From the NCBI GenBank assembly GCA_944389565.1, contig CALXMV010000003.1, positions 35,455 to 99,454 of the forward strand: a stretch of 64,000 nt of DNA, read 5' to 3'. The DNA is from an uncultured Kiritimatiellota bacterium. GTDB taxonomy: Bacteria > Verrucomicrobiota > Kiritimatiellia > RFP12 > DVOR01. Position 1 is the stretch's first letter. Every line of letters begins with the position of its first letter. The notes beneath the pieces are model-generated. The model saw only the letters and a program-made list of their open reading frames with translations. It did no database searches and was not told the origin of the DNA. Position numbers and translations under genes: made by a program. Of the stretch, positions 45,625 through 56,193 are shown in pieces.

Positions 45625-47298
45625 ATGCCCCTCCCCACGCGACGGAACCGCTTCTGGCCGACGCTGATCGGCCTCTTCGCGGCGCTGACCCTGGCCTGCG
45701 CGCTCACGGCTTGGGTCGTCGCGCCGGACACGGCCTTCCACCTCGGCAGGATCGAGGGGCTCGCCACGCACTTCCGGGAGGGCGGCGGGTACCCGCTCCG
45801 GCTGGACACGTGGGCCTGCGCGGGTTATGGCTACGCCACGCCGATTTTCTATTGCGACCTTTTCCTGACGCCTTTGGCGGCGGCGCGCGCGCTCGGCGCG
45901 CCGTTGGCGGCCGTCTGGGTCGGCTTCGCGCTGGGCGCGATCGCCGCGCTCGTCGCCGTCGCCGCCGGTTTGGCGCGTTGGTTCGGGCTGGGGCGCCGCG
46001 CCACGCTCGCGAGCGTGTGCCTCTACGCCACGCCCTGCGCGCTCAACTTCTTCCATGGCGGCGCGCTCGGCACGCTCTGCGGCAACGTCTTCATGCCCTG
46101 CGTGGTCTTCCCGGCCTGGGTGCTCCTCGCCGAGGCGCCCTTGGGGCGTCGGCGCGCGGGGGAGGCACTGGCTGCGCTGGGGGTCGGGCTCACGGCGCTC
46201 CCGCTCGCGCATCTGCCCTCCACGGTGCTGGCGGCGGCGTTCCTGGTCGCCTTGGGGCTTTTCCGGGTGCCCTTTCTCCTGCGCCATCCCCGCCGTCTGC
46301 TCGCGCTGGCGGCCTTGGCGGTCGCCGTGGCGGGGCTCACGGCGTGGTTCTGGCTCCCGCTGCTGGAACAGTGGGGGAGCGCGCTGGTCTGCTTCGAGCT
46401 GGGGCCGCGATCGCGCTTCGCCGAGGGGTGGGTCTCGCCCATGGGGTGGTTCCTCCCCGCCGCGCTCTGGCAGACTTTCGCCGCGCGTTTTCTGGGGGGC
46501 GCCTTCACCATGTGGGGCTCCGCCTTCCTGATGTGGGGATGGTTCTTGGCGCCGATGGCCTGGGTAGCGTGGCGGCAGGGCGGGATCCGACGCCTGCGCG
46601 AGGCGCCTTTCTGGGTGCGGTTTTCCGTGTGGGCGTGCGCGCTCATCCTCCTGCTCCTGGCCTGCAAGCCCCTGCTCGCGGCGCTGGGGCCGCTCCTCTC
46701 CCCCCTCCAGCGCCCCAGCCGCCTCCAAACGCTCTGGTGGGCGCTCTTCGCCCCCGTCGCCGGCCGTTTCCTGGCCGAGATCTGCACGGAACGCCAACGC
46801 CGCCTCCTGGCGCTGTGCGTCGCGCTGGTCTTCCTCAAATCCTTCGCCACGCCCCTGCACGACCGCGCCGCGACGTTCCTCGGCCACCGCCCCACGCCGG
46901 CGGAGCGCCCCTTCGACATCGGCAACGCCGAGTACCTGCCCACCGCCTGGAACCGCCTCCATCACCCCGGCGACCCCTACCGCACCTTCGCGTGGGCCGC
47001 CGCGGACTCCGCCGCGCACGGCACGCTCACGCTCACGATCGCCCACCCCGCGCCCACGCTCGCCCTGCCGCGTTTCCACTACCCCGGCTACGCCGCGACC
47101 CTCGACGGCGCCCCCTGCGCGATCCGCCCCGCCGCCGACGGCACCGTCGAGCTCCTCACCGCGGGGCGGACGGGCGACCTGCGCCTCTCCTACGAAGGCA
47201 CCCCGCTCCAACGCCTCGCCACGCGCATCTCCCTGTGCACCGCCGCGATCCTCCTCGCCCTCGGCGGGCTCCTCCTCGCCCGCCGCGCCCGAAACTGA
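45625..47298 (+). CDS. Large polytopic membrane protein, GT-C/YfhO-like
   Basis: 557 aa, about 11-12 hydrophobic segments and a C-terminal soluble tail (about residues 435-535) ending with another membrane span (ISLCTAAILLALGGLLLARR). The N-terminal span is followed by an acidic/His stretch (APDTAFHLGRIEGLATHF), and GYGYATPIFYCDLFLTPLAA resembles the 6-pyruvoyl-tetrahydropterin-synthase-related/YfhO-like membrane proteins, often glycan transferases with a GT-C fold. The tail LPRFHYPGYAATLDGAP is like YfhO C-termini. Starts 4 nt after the U32 stop; no clear Shine-Dalgarno, so translation may be coupled. Confidence 0.6.
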   Translation: MPLPTRRNRFWPTLIGLFAALTLACALTAWVVAPDTAFHLGRIEGLATHFREGGGYPLRLDTWACAGYGYATPIFYCDLFLTPLAAARALGAPLAAVWVGFALGAIAALVAVAAGLARWFGLGRRATLASVCLYATPCALNFFHGGALGTLCGNVFMPCVVFPAWVLLAEAPLGRRRAGEALAALGVGLTALPLAHLPSTVLAAAFLVALGLFRVPFLLRHPRRLLALAALAVAVAGLTAWFWLPLLEQWGSALVCFELGPRSRFAEGWVSPMGWFLPAALWQTFAARFLGGAFTMWGSAFLMWGWFLAPMAWVAWRQGGIRRLREAPFWVRFSVWACALILLLLACKPLLAALGPLLSPLQRPSRLQTLWWALFAPVAGRFLAEICTERQRRLLALCVALVFLKSFATPLHDRAATFLGHRPTPAERPFDIGNAEYLPTAWNRLHHPGDPYRTFAWAAADSAAHGTLTLTIAHPAPTLALPRFHYPGYAATLDGAPCAIRPAADGTVELLTAGRTGDLRLSYEGTPLQRLATRISLCTAAILLALGGLLLARRARN

Positions 47299-47301
47299 GA
47301 C

Positions 47302-47333
47302 AAAAAAGGCCCGACCTTTCCGGTCGGGCCTTT
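47302..47333. terminator. Bidirectional Rho-independent terminator
   Basis: GGCCCGACC (47308-47316) pairs with GGTCGGGCC (47322-47330) across a TTTCC loop, flanked by AAAAAA and TTT. It ends the U32/membrane-protein operon and could serve the convergent MATE gene. Confidence 0.85.
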
Positions 47334-47381
47334 CCGTGCCGGCGCGCCTTCCCCATCCCAAGACGGGAAGGCAAGCACCGC

Positions 47382-48722
47382 TCATGCGGGATTCCCGGTG
47401 CACGGGGCGAGGGTCGCGGAGCGGAGGGCCATCAGCAGGCCGGGCAAGATGAGCGCCTCCGCCAAGGGGAAGGCCCACCAGATGCCCCACGGCCCCACCG
47501 CCAGTCCCAGCGCGAGCCCCAGCGGCAGGAGCAGGAGCCCGCTCCGGCAAAGCGCGAAGACCGTCCCGAGGCCGGGCCGCCCCACGGCGGGGAGCTGCAG
47601 CGTGGCGGTCTGCGCCAGCCCCATGAACGGCAGGCCGAGCAACCCCACGGCCAGCGCCATCGGCGCCTCCGCCGGCAACGCGGCGATCGCCTCCGCCGGC
47701 AGGAAGGCCCGCAGGAAGAGACCGGGCGCGACGACCGCGGCGACCGCGGCGACCCCGCCGACGCCCCCCGCGACGGCGAGCGCCATCAGGAGCACCCGCC
47801 GCACGCGCGGCCAACACGCTGCCGCCGCGTTCGCCGCCGAAAGCGGGTGGGCGGCCTGCGCCACGCCGTTGAAGAGCGCGGTCATGACCAACAGGTCGTT
47901 GGCCAAGACGCCATAGAGCGCCAACCCGTCCTCGCCCAAGAAAGCAAGGGCCAGGCGGTTGAACCCCAGCACCGTGGCGCATCCGGTGAGTTCCTGCAGG
48001 AAGTCCCCGCCGCCGAAGCCGACCACCTCCGGCAGGTGGCGCGTGCGCGGCCGCGCCCACCGCAACGCGCGCCCCGGCACGCGGAAGTGCGAGAGCATGA
48101 TCAGCGCGGAGAGCGTGGCCCCCAGCGCGGTGGCCAGCCCGGCGCCCGCCAGCCCCCACCCGAGCGGGTAGATGAAGACCCAGTCCAGCACGATGTTGGC
48201 CACGCCGCCGGCCAGGACGCCGGCCATCGCCCGGCGCGGCGCCCGGTCATGCCGCAGGAGCGGCGCCAGGAGCGTCGTCGCCACGAAGGCGGGGCACGCG
48301 GCCATGATGAAGCGCCCGTAATCGACCGCCGCGTCGAGCAACGGCCCCTCCGCGCCCAGCACGTGATGCGCCAAGGGGCGCAAGAACGCCAACCCGACGA
48401 CCGTCGCCACCGCCGCGAAAACCGCGCCGGCCACGACCGCCACCGCGAAGCAACGCCGCGCGCCGGCCACGTCGCCCACGCTCATCCGGCGCGTGAAGCA
48501 GATCCCCCCGCCGTTGCCCAAGAGCGACCCCACGGCGAAGAAGCAGAACTCCAAGGGCACGATGAGGTTCAGCGCCGCGACGCCTTCCGCGCCCAGCCGG
48601 TAACCCACCATCACCGTGTCCACGAACAGATAGATCGCCGTCACCAGCGTCGCGCAGACGGTGGGCAGCAGATACGAGGCAAACAGACGCCCCACGGGCG
48701 CCTCAAGCAAGAAACGATTCAT
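47382..48722 (-). CDS. MATE-family efflux transporter
   Basis: 446 aa, 12 predicted membrane segments arranged as two six-helix halves. LLPTVCATLVTAIYLFVDTVMVGYRLG and the second-half ELTGCATVLGFNRLALAFLGEDGLALYGV match MatE repeats. Exports cationic drugs or metabolites using an ion gradient; substrate unknown. The ATG at 48722 is preceded by AAGGAGG. An upstream small frame with its own ribosome-binding site is noted at 48843-48947. Confidence 0.88.
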   Translation of the reverse strand: MNRFLLEAPVGRLFASYLLPTVCATLVTAIYLFVDTVMVGYRLGAEGVAALNLIVPLEFCFFAVGSLLGNGGGICFTRRMSVGDVAGARRCFAVAVVAGAVFAAVATVVGLAFLRPLAHHVLGAEGPLLDAAVDYGRFIMAACPAFVATTLLAPLLRHDRAPRRAMAGVLAGGVANIVLDWVFIYPLGWGLAGAGLATALGATLSALIMLSHFRVPGRALRWARPRTRHLPEVVGFGGGDFLQELTGCATVLGFNRLALAFLGEDGLALYGVLANDLLVMTALFNGVAQAAHPLSAANAAAACWPRVRRVLLMALAVAGGVGGVAAVAAVVAPGLFLRAFLPAEAIAALPAEAPMALAVGLLGLPFMGLAQTATLQLPAVGRPGLGTVFALCRSGLLLLPLGLALGLAVGPWGIWWAFPLAEALILPGLLMALRSATLAPCTGNPA

Positions 48723-48842
48723 GACGGAAACCTCCTTATTGACACGCCGGGCGTTCCCGGCGGGACGAACACGCGACAAGCGACCCCGCGCCGCGCCATC
48801 GCGCACGCAAGGCCTCACCACGGGCATCCAAGCCCGAACGCG

Positions 48843-48947
48843 TTATCGATCGGAAGGGGCGGGATGGCAATCGCCCATCCCAATGGCCGCCGTCATCCCC
48901 GCCATCACGGGGCAGGAGCGTCGGCAAAAACGGAACTTGGCGTTCAT
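48843..48947 (-). CDS. Candidate 34-aa leader peptide upstream of the MATE gene
   Basis: An ATG with AAAGGAG 7 nt upstream opens a 34-codon frame (MNAKFRFCRRSCPVMAGM...) ending in TAA. A GATACT hexamer lies about 20 nt before the ribosome-binding site. It contains three cysteines and a basic start. It might be a regulatory leader peptide for the transporter or a small membrane-active protein. There is no homology evidence. Confidence 0.3.
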   Translation of the reverse strand: MNAKFRFCRRSCPVMAGMTAAIGMGDCHPAPSDR

Positions 48948-49013
48948 GTCTAACTCCTTTCTCTTGATTGAAGTATCCCCATCCTACCATATTCGCCCGA
49001 AAAAGGCAAACCC

Positions 49014-49075
49014 GCCCCCAAAAGTCGGGGAGGGTTCAGGGCGAAACCCTTAAGGGTCTGGGGTCAGAGTCGGGA
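49014..49075. repeat. CCCTTAAGGG-type intergenic repeat
   Basis: AAAGTCGGG.AGGGTT.AGGGC followed by AAACCCTTAAGGGTCTGGGG (49045-49064) and GTCAGAGTCGGG closely matches the arrangement at 6630-6674, including the AAAGTCGGG lead-in. This implies a dispersed element of about 60 bp with the 20-bp palindromic unit as its core. Confidence 0.65.
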
Positions 49076-49102
49076 GGATTTGCGCGATGGGGATGGGTGA
49101 TG

Positions 49103-49108
49103 TATACT
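49103..49108 (+). promoter_or_regulatory. -10 element of cstA
   Basis: GGGTGATGTATACTTTACGG gives TATACT 28 nt before the ATG, with TGAAAGGAG as ribosome-binding site. The TATACTTTACG string is shared with invertible promoter 3. Confidence 0.65.
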
Positions 49109-49136
49109 TTACGGCATTTTCTGAAAGGAGTGCGCG

Positions 49137-50636
49137 ATGTTTTGGTTTCTCGCGGGCATTGCGGCGTTGATCGTCGGTTATTTCACCTATGGGCGCTTCA
49201 TCGAGCGGTTGCTGCGGCCCGATGACCGGCAGACGCCCTGTTACACGCAGGGGGACGGGGTGGATTACGTGCCGCTGCCGATGTGGAAGAACATGCTGAT
49301 CCAATTGCTGAACATCGCGGGGGTGGGGCCGGTGATCGGCGTGATCATCGGCATCAAATTCGGCTGGGAGTGCTTCTGGATCATCCCGATCGGGTGCGTC
49401 TTCGGGGGCGCGGTGCACGATTGCGTGTCGGGGTTCATGAGCGTGCGGACGCGTGGGGCGAACCTGCCGGTGCTGACGGAGGGGTCGCTAGGGAAGTGGT
49501 ACACGCAGGCGTATTCGGTCTTCCTCATGGTGTTGCTGCTGTTGGTCGTCGCCGTCTTCATCAACGTGCCGGCCAATCTCGCGGCGGGGCTCACCGAGCC
49601 CGTGGCGCCGGGGTTCCCGTGGTTCTGGCTCTTCGTGGGCGTCATCTTCCTGTACTACGTGGTGGCGACGCTCTTCCCGGTGGACAAGATCATCGGGGCG
49701 ATCTATCCGTTTTTCGGGGCGGTGCTGCTGGTCGGGTCACTGGCGATGCTGGGGGCGCTGGTGTGCGCCGGGCTGCGGGAGCCGTGGCTCTTCACGGAGA
49801 CGGAGGGGTTCCGCGCGGGGATGTTCCATGACCAGCCGATCATCCCGTGCCTTTTCGTGACGATCGCCTGCGGCATCATCTCCGGGTTCCACGCCACGCA
49901 GTCGCCGATCGTGGCGCGTACGATGAAGAGCGAGCGCGAGGCGCGCGCCACCTATTACGGCATGATGATCGCCGAGGGCGTGATCGCGATGATCTGGGCG
50001 GGCGCGGGCATGGCGATCTACAACCTCTCCCCCGCCCTCATGGCGCAACCGGCCACCAACGCCCTCATGGAGAGCACCAAGCACTTCCTGGGGTCGTGGA
50101 TGGGCACCGTCACCGTGCTCAGCGTGATCGTGCTGGCGATCACCAGCGGCGACACGGCGTTGCGCAGCCTGCGCCTGACGCTCGCCGAGCTGGCGCACGT
50201 GCCGCAACGGCGCTTCGCCGCGCGCCTCGGGCTCTGCCTGCCGTTGATCGCCATCGTGGCCGCGCTGCTGTGGTGGAGCAACCTGAGCGCGGAGAGTTTC
50301 GAGTGGCTGTGGAAGTATTTCGCGTGGGGCAACCAGATCCTCGCGGCCTCCACGCTGATGGTCTGCACCGTGTGGCTCATGCGGCGGGGCGTCGCGCCGT
50401 GGTTCACCCTGGTGCCGGGGATGTTCATGACCTTCGTCGTAACCAGCTTCATCCTCTGGTCCGACCCGTCGCACGCCGGCTGCCCCTACGGGCTCAACCT
50501 GCCCATCCGCACGGCCTACGCCATCGCCGGGGCCTTCACCTTCTTCTGCGCGGTGAACGTGATCCGCCTGGGGAACGCCAGGCCGGCGGCGGACGAGGAC
50601 GGCACGAGCGCGGGGCCGCGCGGTTTGCTATACTAA
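49137..50636 (+). CDS. cstA: CstA-family carbon starvation/peptide or pyruvate transporter
   Basis: 499 aa, many membrane segments. FWFLAGIAALIVGYFTYGRF, DGVDYVPLPMWKNMLIQLLNIAGVGPVIG, VFGGAVHDCVSGFMSVRTRGANLP and SGFHATQSPIVARTMKSE are characteristic of CstA. It is shorter than E. coli CstA (about 700 aa), like the compact CstA proteins of many anaerobes. Relatives import peptides or pyruvate; which applies here is unknown. The downstream GT2 promoter overlaps its last codons. Confidence 0.9.
   Translation: MFWFLAGIAALIVGYFTYGRFIERLLRPDDRQTPCYTQGDGVDYVPLPMWKNMLIQLLNIAGVGPVIGVIIGIKFGWECFWIIPIGCVFGGAVHDCVSGFMSVRTRGANLPVLTEGSLGKWYTQAYSVFLMVLLLLVVAVFINVPANLAAGLTEPVAPGFPWFWLFVGVIFLYYVVATLFPVDKIIGAIYPFFGAVLLVGSLAMLGALVCAGLREPWLFTETEGFRAGMFHDQPIIPCLFVTIACGIISGFHATQSPIVARTMKSEREARATYYGMMIAEGVIAMIWAGAGMAIYNLSPALMAQPATNALMESTKHFLGSWMGTVTVLSVIVLAITSGDTALRSLRLTLAELAHVPQRRFAARLGLCLPLIAIVAALLWWSNLSAESFEWLWKYFAWGNQILAASTLMVCTVWLMRRGVAPWFTLVPGMFMTFVVTSFILWSDPSHAGCPYGLNLPIRTAYAIAGAFTFFCAVNVIRLGNARPAADEDGTSAGPRGLLY
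50629..50634 (+). promoter_or_regulatory. -10 element inside the 3' end of cstA
   Basis: GGTTTGCTATACTAAGCG has TGCTATACT overlapping the cstA TAA stop, 31 nt before the next ATG. The TTTGCTATACT string is the same as in the three invertible promoters but has no inverted repeats. Confidence 0.6.
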
Positions 50637-50665
50637 GCGTTTTCGCAGAGGAGAGGAGTGCCATC

Positions 50666-51601
50666 ATGCCGAAAATCGCCGTCCTGGTGCCGTGCTACAA
50701 CGAATCGCTGACCATCGAGAAGGTGGTGCGGGACTTCCGCGCGCAATTGCCGGAGGCCGACATCTGGGTCTACGACAACAACAGCACGGACAACTCCGCC
50801 GCGTTGGCGGAGGCTGCCGGCGCGAAGGTGCGCCACGTGCGCCAGCAGGGCAAGGGGCATGTGGTGCGGCGGATGTTCCAGGGAATCGAGGCAGACGTCT
50901 ACGTGATGGTCGACGCCGACGACACCTACCCCGCCGACGAGGTCCACAAACTCATCGCCCCCATCCTCGCCGGCGAGGCCGACATGGTGAACGGCGACCG
51001 CCTCTCCTCCACCTACATGACGGAGAACAAGCGCCCCGGCCACAACTTCGGCAACACGCTCGTCTGCACGCTCATCCATCTCCTCTGGGGGCAGCGCGTG
51101 CACGACGTGATGACCGGCTACCGCGCCTTCTCGCGCCTCTTCGTGAAGAGCTGCCCGGTCCTGGCGCAGGGCTTCGAGATCGAGACGGAGATGACGCTCC
51201 ACACCCTCGACAAGCGCATGAGCCTGGTGGAGGTGCCCGTGCAATACCGCGACCGCCCGGCGGGCTCCTTCTCCAAGCTCAACACGGTGCGCGACGGCAT
51301 CCGCGTGTTGCTGACGATTTTCAACCTCTTCCGTTTCTACCGCCCCGAACTCTTCTTCGGGACGGTCGGCGGCGTGCTGATGCTGATCGCCGCGGGGCTC
51401 TTCGTGCCCGTGCTGGCGGAGTATTTCCAGACCGGCCTGGTGCCGCGCGTGCCCACGCAGATCTTCTCGGGCTTCCTGGCCATCGCCGGCCTCCTCTCCT
51501 TCGGGGTGGGCCTGATCCTCGGCGCGTGCAAGAAACAGTCCGACCAGTTGTTCGAAATCCTCACCGCCCAGGAGAAGGGCCGCGAGGTCCAAAGGAGCTG
51601 A
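50666..51601 (+). CDS. DPM1-like GT2 glycosyltransferase with C-terminal membrane segments
   Basis: 311 aa. KIAVLVPCYNESLTIEKVVRDF, WVYDNNSTDNSA, VYVMVDADDTYPADEV (DXD), VMTGYRAFSR and QGFEIETEMTLHTLDKRMSLVEVPVQYRDRP fit dolichol-phosphate-mannose-synthase-like transferases that load sugars on polyprenyl phosphate. Two C-terminal hydrophobic segments (GTVGGVLMLIAAGLFVPVLA, IFSGFLAIAGLLSFGVGLIL) anchor it. GAGAGGAG precedes the ATG. One nt separates its stop from ftsH-cmk. Confidence 0.87.
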   Translation: MPKIAVLVPCYNESLTIEKVVRDFRAQLPEADIWVYDNNSTDNSAALAEAAGAKVRHVRQQGKGHVVRRMFQGIEADVYVMVDADDTYPADEVHKLIAPILAGEADMVNGDRLSSTYMTENKRPGHNFGNTLVCTLIHLLWGQRVHDVMTGYRAFSRLFVKSCPVLAQGFEIETEMTLHTLDKRMSLVEVPVQYRDRPAGSFSKLNTVRDGIRVLLTIFNLFRFYRPELFFGTVGGVLMLIAAGLFVPVLAEYFQTGLVPRVPTQIFSGFLAIAGLLSFGVGLILGACKKQSDQLFEILTAQEKGREVQRS

Positions 51602-51602
51602 G

Positions 51603-54326
51603 ATGGCCGAAGCCCCCAAGCAGAAAAAAAAGGACGACAACGCCACCAAGCCCGACGGCGACGGCCCCAAGTGGCGCAAGCCGCTCATCGTCTGGGTGCT
51701 CCTCGCCGTCTTCGTCGCCTCGCTCTTCGGCATCTTCCGCGGCGGCACGGAGGGGATCGCGGCCCCCGTCGCCCCGCTCGGCGGGGAGGCCACGCAGCCG
51801 CCCTCGCAGCTGGACTTCTGGCGGCGCGTCGAGGCCGGGCGCGCGCAAGGCCCGGACGGCACGGTCTTCAACACCGCCGTCACCGACATCAACCTCGTGC
51901 GCGAGAGCGACGGCGCGACCTTCATGGAGGGCCGCTGGGCCCCGCAACCCGCGCGCGAGGGGCAGCCTGCCCTGCGCGGGGAGCCCTTCCGCGTGAACGT
52001 GCTGGACGTGGGCGGCCTGGAGCAGCGCCTGGCCGAGGCCGGCGTGCGCGTCACCCAGGAGAACCGCTCGAACCTCCTGGGCACCCTGCTCGTCTCCATC
52101 CTGCCCTTCCTGCTCATCTGCCTCCTCTTCTACTTCCTCTTCGCCCGGCAGCTCAAGAACGTCGGCGGCGAGGGCGGCCCCTTCGCCTTCGGCAAATCCC
52201 GCGCACGGCTCCTGAGCAAGGACGAGGCCAAGGTGCGCTTCAAGGACGTCGCGGGCGTGGACGAGGCCAAGGAGGAGGTGCAGGAGATCGTCGAGTTCCT
52301 GCGTGACCCCAAGCGTTTCGAGCGGCTCGGCGGGCGCGTCCCCAAAGGCATCCTCCTCATGGGCCCCCCCGGCACGGGCAAGACGCTCCTGGCCAAGGCC
52401 ATCGCCGGCGAGGCGAAAGTCCCCTTCTTCAGCATCAGCGGCTCGGACTTCGTGGAGATGTTCGTCGGCGTCGGCGCCAGCCGCGTCCGCGACATGTTCG
52501 CCCAAGCCAAGAAAAACGCCCCCTGCATCCTCTTCATCGACGAGATCGACGCCATCGGCCGCACCCGCTTCACCGGCATCGGCGGCGGCCACGACGAGCG
52601 CGAGCAGACCCTCAACGCCATGCTCGTGGAGATGGACGGCTTCGAGGGCAACACCGGCGTCATCGTCATGGCCGCCACCAACCGCGTGGACGTGCTCGAC
52701 CCCGCCCTCACCCGCCCCGGGCGCTTCGACCGCCAGATCGTCGTCGACCTGCCCACCGTCGACGGCCGCCTGGAAATCCTCAAGGTCCACGCCTCCAAGG
52801 TCAAGCTCGGCCCCGACGTCGACCTCCAGCGCATCGCCCGCGGAACCCCCGGATTCTCCGGCGCGGACCTCGCCAACCTGCTCAACGAGGCCGCCCTCCT
52901 CGCCGCCCGCGAACGCCGGCGCGACGTCTGCCACGCCGACCTCGAGGAGGCCCGAGACAAAATCCTCTGGGGGCGCGAGCGCCGTTCCCACGCCATGGCC
53001 GACCGCGACCGCCGCATCACCGCCTGGCACGAAGGCGGCCACGCCCTCGCGCAGGTCCTGCTGGAGCACACCGAGCCCCTTCACAAGGTCACCATCATCC
53101 CGCGCGGCCGCGCCCTCGGCGCCACGATGACCCTTCCCGAGCGGGACGTCCTCAACCGCACCGAATCCGAGATGAAGGATATGCTCGTCGTCCTCACCGC
53201 CGGACGCATCGCCGAGAAACTCTTCACCGGCGACCTCTCCACCGGCGCCTCCCAGGACATCAAGATGGCCACCCGCCTCGCCCGCCAGATGGTCTGCGCC
53301 TACGGCATGAGCGACGCCTTCGGTTTCCAGGCCTTCGGCGACAACGAGGAGCAGGTCTATCTCGGCCGCGAGCTCGGCCGCAAGCAAGACCATTCCGAGG
53401 CCACCGCCCAAACCATCGACGCCGAGGTCTCCCGCCTCCTTCGCGAGGCCTACCTCCGCGGCGAACGCCTCATCGGCGACAACAAGCCCCGCCTCGCCCA
53501 GCTCGTCGACTACCTCCTCGAGGTCGAGACCGCCGACGGGCGCGACGTCGAGCAACTCGTCAAAACCGGAGAACGCCCCGTGCCCAAACCCAAACCCGTG
53601 CCCGCGCCGGAACCCCGCGTCATCGCCATCGACGGCCCCAGCGGCGCCGGCAAATCCTCCGTCTCCCGTGCCGTCGGCGAACGCCTCGGCTTCCTCCACG
53701 TCGACAGCGGCGCGCTCTACCGCATCGTCACCTGGCAATGCCTCGAACAGGGCGTGAACACCGCCGACCCCGCCGCCGTCGCCGCGCTCGCCGACAAACT
53801 CCGGATCGACTGCGTGCCCGAGAACGGGCGCATCGTCTACGAGGTCGGCGGCGTCCGCCCCGACAAGGAACTCCGCGAGCCGCGCATCAACGCCCACGCC
53901 TCCCCCGTCGCCACCGTCCCCGAGGTCCGCGCCAAAATCACCGACCTCCTGCGCGACCTCACCCGTTTCGGCGACCTCATCGTCGAAGGTCGCGACATCA
54001 CCACCGCCGTCTTCCCCGACACCCCCGCGCGCTTCTACCTCGAGGCCGACCCCGCCGTCCGCGCCCAGCGCCGACAGGCCGAGGAAATCCAGAAAGGCGT
54101 CGCCAACCAATCCGTCGAGGCGGTCCAGGCCTCCCTCCTCGCCCGCGACAAGATCGACTCCTCCCGCGCCTGCGCCCCCCTCCGCAAAGCCGACGGCGTC
54201 ATCGCCATCGACTCCACCCACCTCACCCTCGAGCAGGTGATCCAGACCGTCATCGACGCCCTCCCCGACGATTGGAAGCCCGCCGACGCGGCCCCCGAGG
54301 CACACGAGGAGGCCCCCCATGCCTAA
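51603..54326 (+). CDS. ftsH-cmk: FtsH-cytidylate kinase fusion
   Basis: 907 aa. Residues 1-660 are a complete FtsH: membrane segments near 26-46 and 158-180, Walker A GPPGTGKT (254-261), Walker B LFIDEID (310-316), second region of homology and the zinc site HEGGH (476-480). Residues about 672-890 are a complete cytidylate kinase: P-loop [15 protein letters not shown] (from 676), [25 protein letters not shown] and [12 protein letters not shown]. FtsH degrades membrane and regulatory proteins; Cmk makes CDP/dCDP. The frame is uninterrupted across the join (linker [19 protein letters not shown]), so this is a true fusion. The 3' end overlaps purN by 8 nt. Confidence 0.93.
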   Translation: MAEAPKQKKKDDNATKPDGDGPKWRKPLIVWVLLAVFVASLFGIFRGGTEGIAAPVAPLGGEATQPPSQLDFWRRVEAGRAQGPDGTVFNTAVTDINLVRESDGATFMEGRWAPQPAREGQPALRGEPFRVNVLDVGGLEQRLAEAGVRVTQENRSNLLGTLLVSILPFLLICLLFYFLFARQLKNVGGEGGPFAFGKSRARLLSKDEAKVRFKDVAGVDEAKEEVQEIVEFLRDPKRFERLGGRVPKGILLMGPPGTGKTLLAKAIAGEAKVPFFSISGSDFVEMFVGVGASRVRDMFAQAKKNAPCILFIDEIDAIGRTRFTGIGGGHDEREQTLNAMLVEMDGFEGNTGVIVMAATNRVDVLDPALTRPGRFDRQIVVDLPTVDGRLEILKVHASKVKLGPDVDLQRIARGTPGFSGADLANLLNEAALLAARERRRDVCHADLEEARDKILWGRERRSHAMADRDRRITAWHEGGHALAQVLLEHTEPLHKVTIIPRGRALGATMTLPERDVLNRTESEMKDMLVVLTAGRIAEKLFTGDLSTGASQDIKMATRLARQMVCAYGMSDAFGFQAFGDNEEQVYLGRELGRKQDHSEATAQTIDAEVSRLLREAYLRGERLIGDNKPRLAQLVDYLLEVETADGRDVEQLVKTGERPVPKPKPVPAPEPRVIAIDGPSGAGKSSVSRAVGERLGFLHVDSGALYRIVTWQCLEQGVNTADPAAVAALADKLRIDCVPENGRIVYEVGGVRPDKELREPRINAHASPVATVPEVRAKITDLLRDLTRFGDLIVEGRDITTAVFPDTPARFYLEADPAVRAQRRQAEEIQKGVANQSVEAVQASLLARDKIDSSRACAPLRKADGVIAIDSTHLTLEQVIQTVIDALPDDWKPADAAPEAHEEAPHA

Positions 54327-54945
54327 ACTCCGCCTCGCCGTGCTCGGCTCCGGCTCCGGCTCCAACATGCAATCCATCCTCGACGCCATCGGGGCAGGCA
54401 CGCTCGACGCCGAGATCCGCCTCGTCCTCGCCGACGTCGCGGATGCCTTCATCCTCGAACGCGCCCGCCGCGCCGGCATCCCGGCACGTTTCCTCTCCGC
54501 CGCGCCCTACAAGACCAAGCTCGAGGGCCCCGCCGAGGAGGCCTACATCCAAGCCATCCGAGAGGCCGGCGCCGACACCGTCGTCCTTGCCGGCTTCATG
54601 CGCATCGTCAAGCCCGGCCTCCTCGCCGCCTTCCCCGATCGCGTCCTCAACATCCACCCCGCCCTCCTCCCTGCCTTCCCCGGCCTCCATTCCTGGAAGC
54701 AGGCGCTCGACCACGGCGCCAAGGTCGCCGGATGCACCGTCCATTTCGTCGACGCCGGCACCGACAGCGGCCCCATCATCGTCCAACGCGCCGTCCCCGT
54801 CCTGGAAGGCGACACCCCCGAGTCCCTCCACGCCCGCATCCAGGAGCAGGAGCACCTCGCCTACCCCGAAGCGCTCCGGCTCCTCGCCGCCGGCCGCCTC
54901 GCCATCCAAGGCCGCCGCGTGGCCATCGCCCCCGGGCAGGCCTGA
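54319..54945 (+). CDS. purN: Phosphoribosylglycinamide formyltransferase
   Basis: 208 aa. Transfers a formyl group from 10-formyl-THF to GAR in purine synthesis. LAVLGSGSGSNMQSIL, FMRIVKPGLL, LNIHPALLPAFPG (catalytic Asn-His), GCTVHFVDAGTDSGPII (catalytic Asp). Its start overlaps ftsH-cmk by 8 nt, grouping two nucleotide-synthesis activities in one operon. Confidence 0.95.
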   Translation: MPKLRLAVLGSGSGSNMQSILDAIGAGTLDAEIRLVLADVADAFILERARRAGIPARFLSAAPYKTKLEGPAEEAYIQAIREAGADTVVLAGFMRIVKPGLLAAFPDRVLNIHPALLPAFPGLHSWKQALDHGAKVAGCTVHFVDAGTDSGPIIVQRAVPVLEGDTPESLHARIQEQEHLAYPEALRLLAAGRLAIQGRRVAIAPGQA

Positions 54946-54962
54946 CCACAGGCATCGGGCAC

Positions 54963-54999
54963 AAAAAAAGCGCGGGCCCCGGATGGGGCCCGCGCGTGT
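54963..54999. terminator. Rho-independent terminator between purN and metK
   Basis: GCGCGGGCCCC (54970-54980) pairs with GGGGCCCGCGC (54985-54995) across GGAT, preceded by AAAAAAA. It can terminate both convergent operons. The T-tract on the plus side is short (GTGTT), so it may work better for metK, where the A run reads as U. Confidence 0.8.
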
Positions 55000-55014
55000 T
55001 GTCGGCCAAACGCC

Positions 55015-56193
<1,179 letters not shown>

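Larger units (their letters stand above)
48723..49136. other. Divergent intergenic region between MATE and cstA
   Basis: A 414-bp gap holding a possible 34-aa frame (48843-48947, minus), a copy of the CCCTTAAGGG repeat (49045-49067) and the cstA promoter. The 120 bp between the small frame and the MATE start is GC-rich and could fold, but I recognise no riboswitch class. Confidence 0.5.

Noticed and set aside
45385..48159. Long minus-strand frame across the U32 end, the membrane-protein gene and MATE
   Set aside because: Arg/Ala/Gly-rich translation with no motif, crossing a terminator and three well-supported genes.
51561..54479. Very long antisense open frame (972 codons) opposite ftsH-cmk
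   Set aside because: It is a by-product of high GC3 in the real gene; its protein is low-complexity Asp/Gly/Val-rich with no domain.
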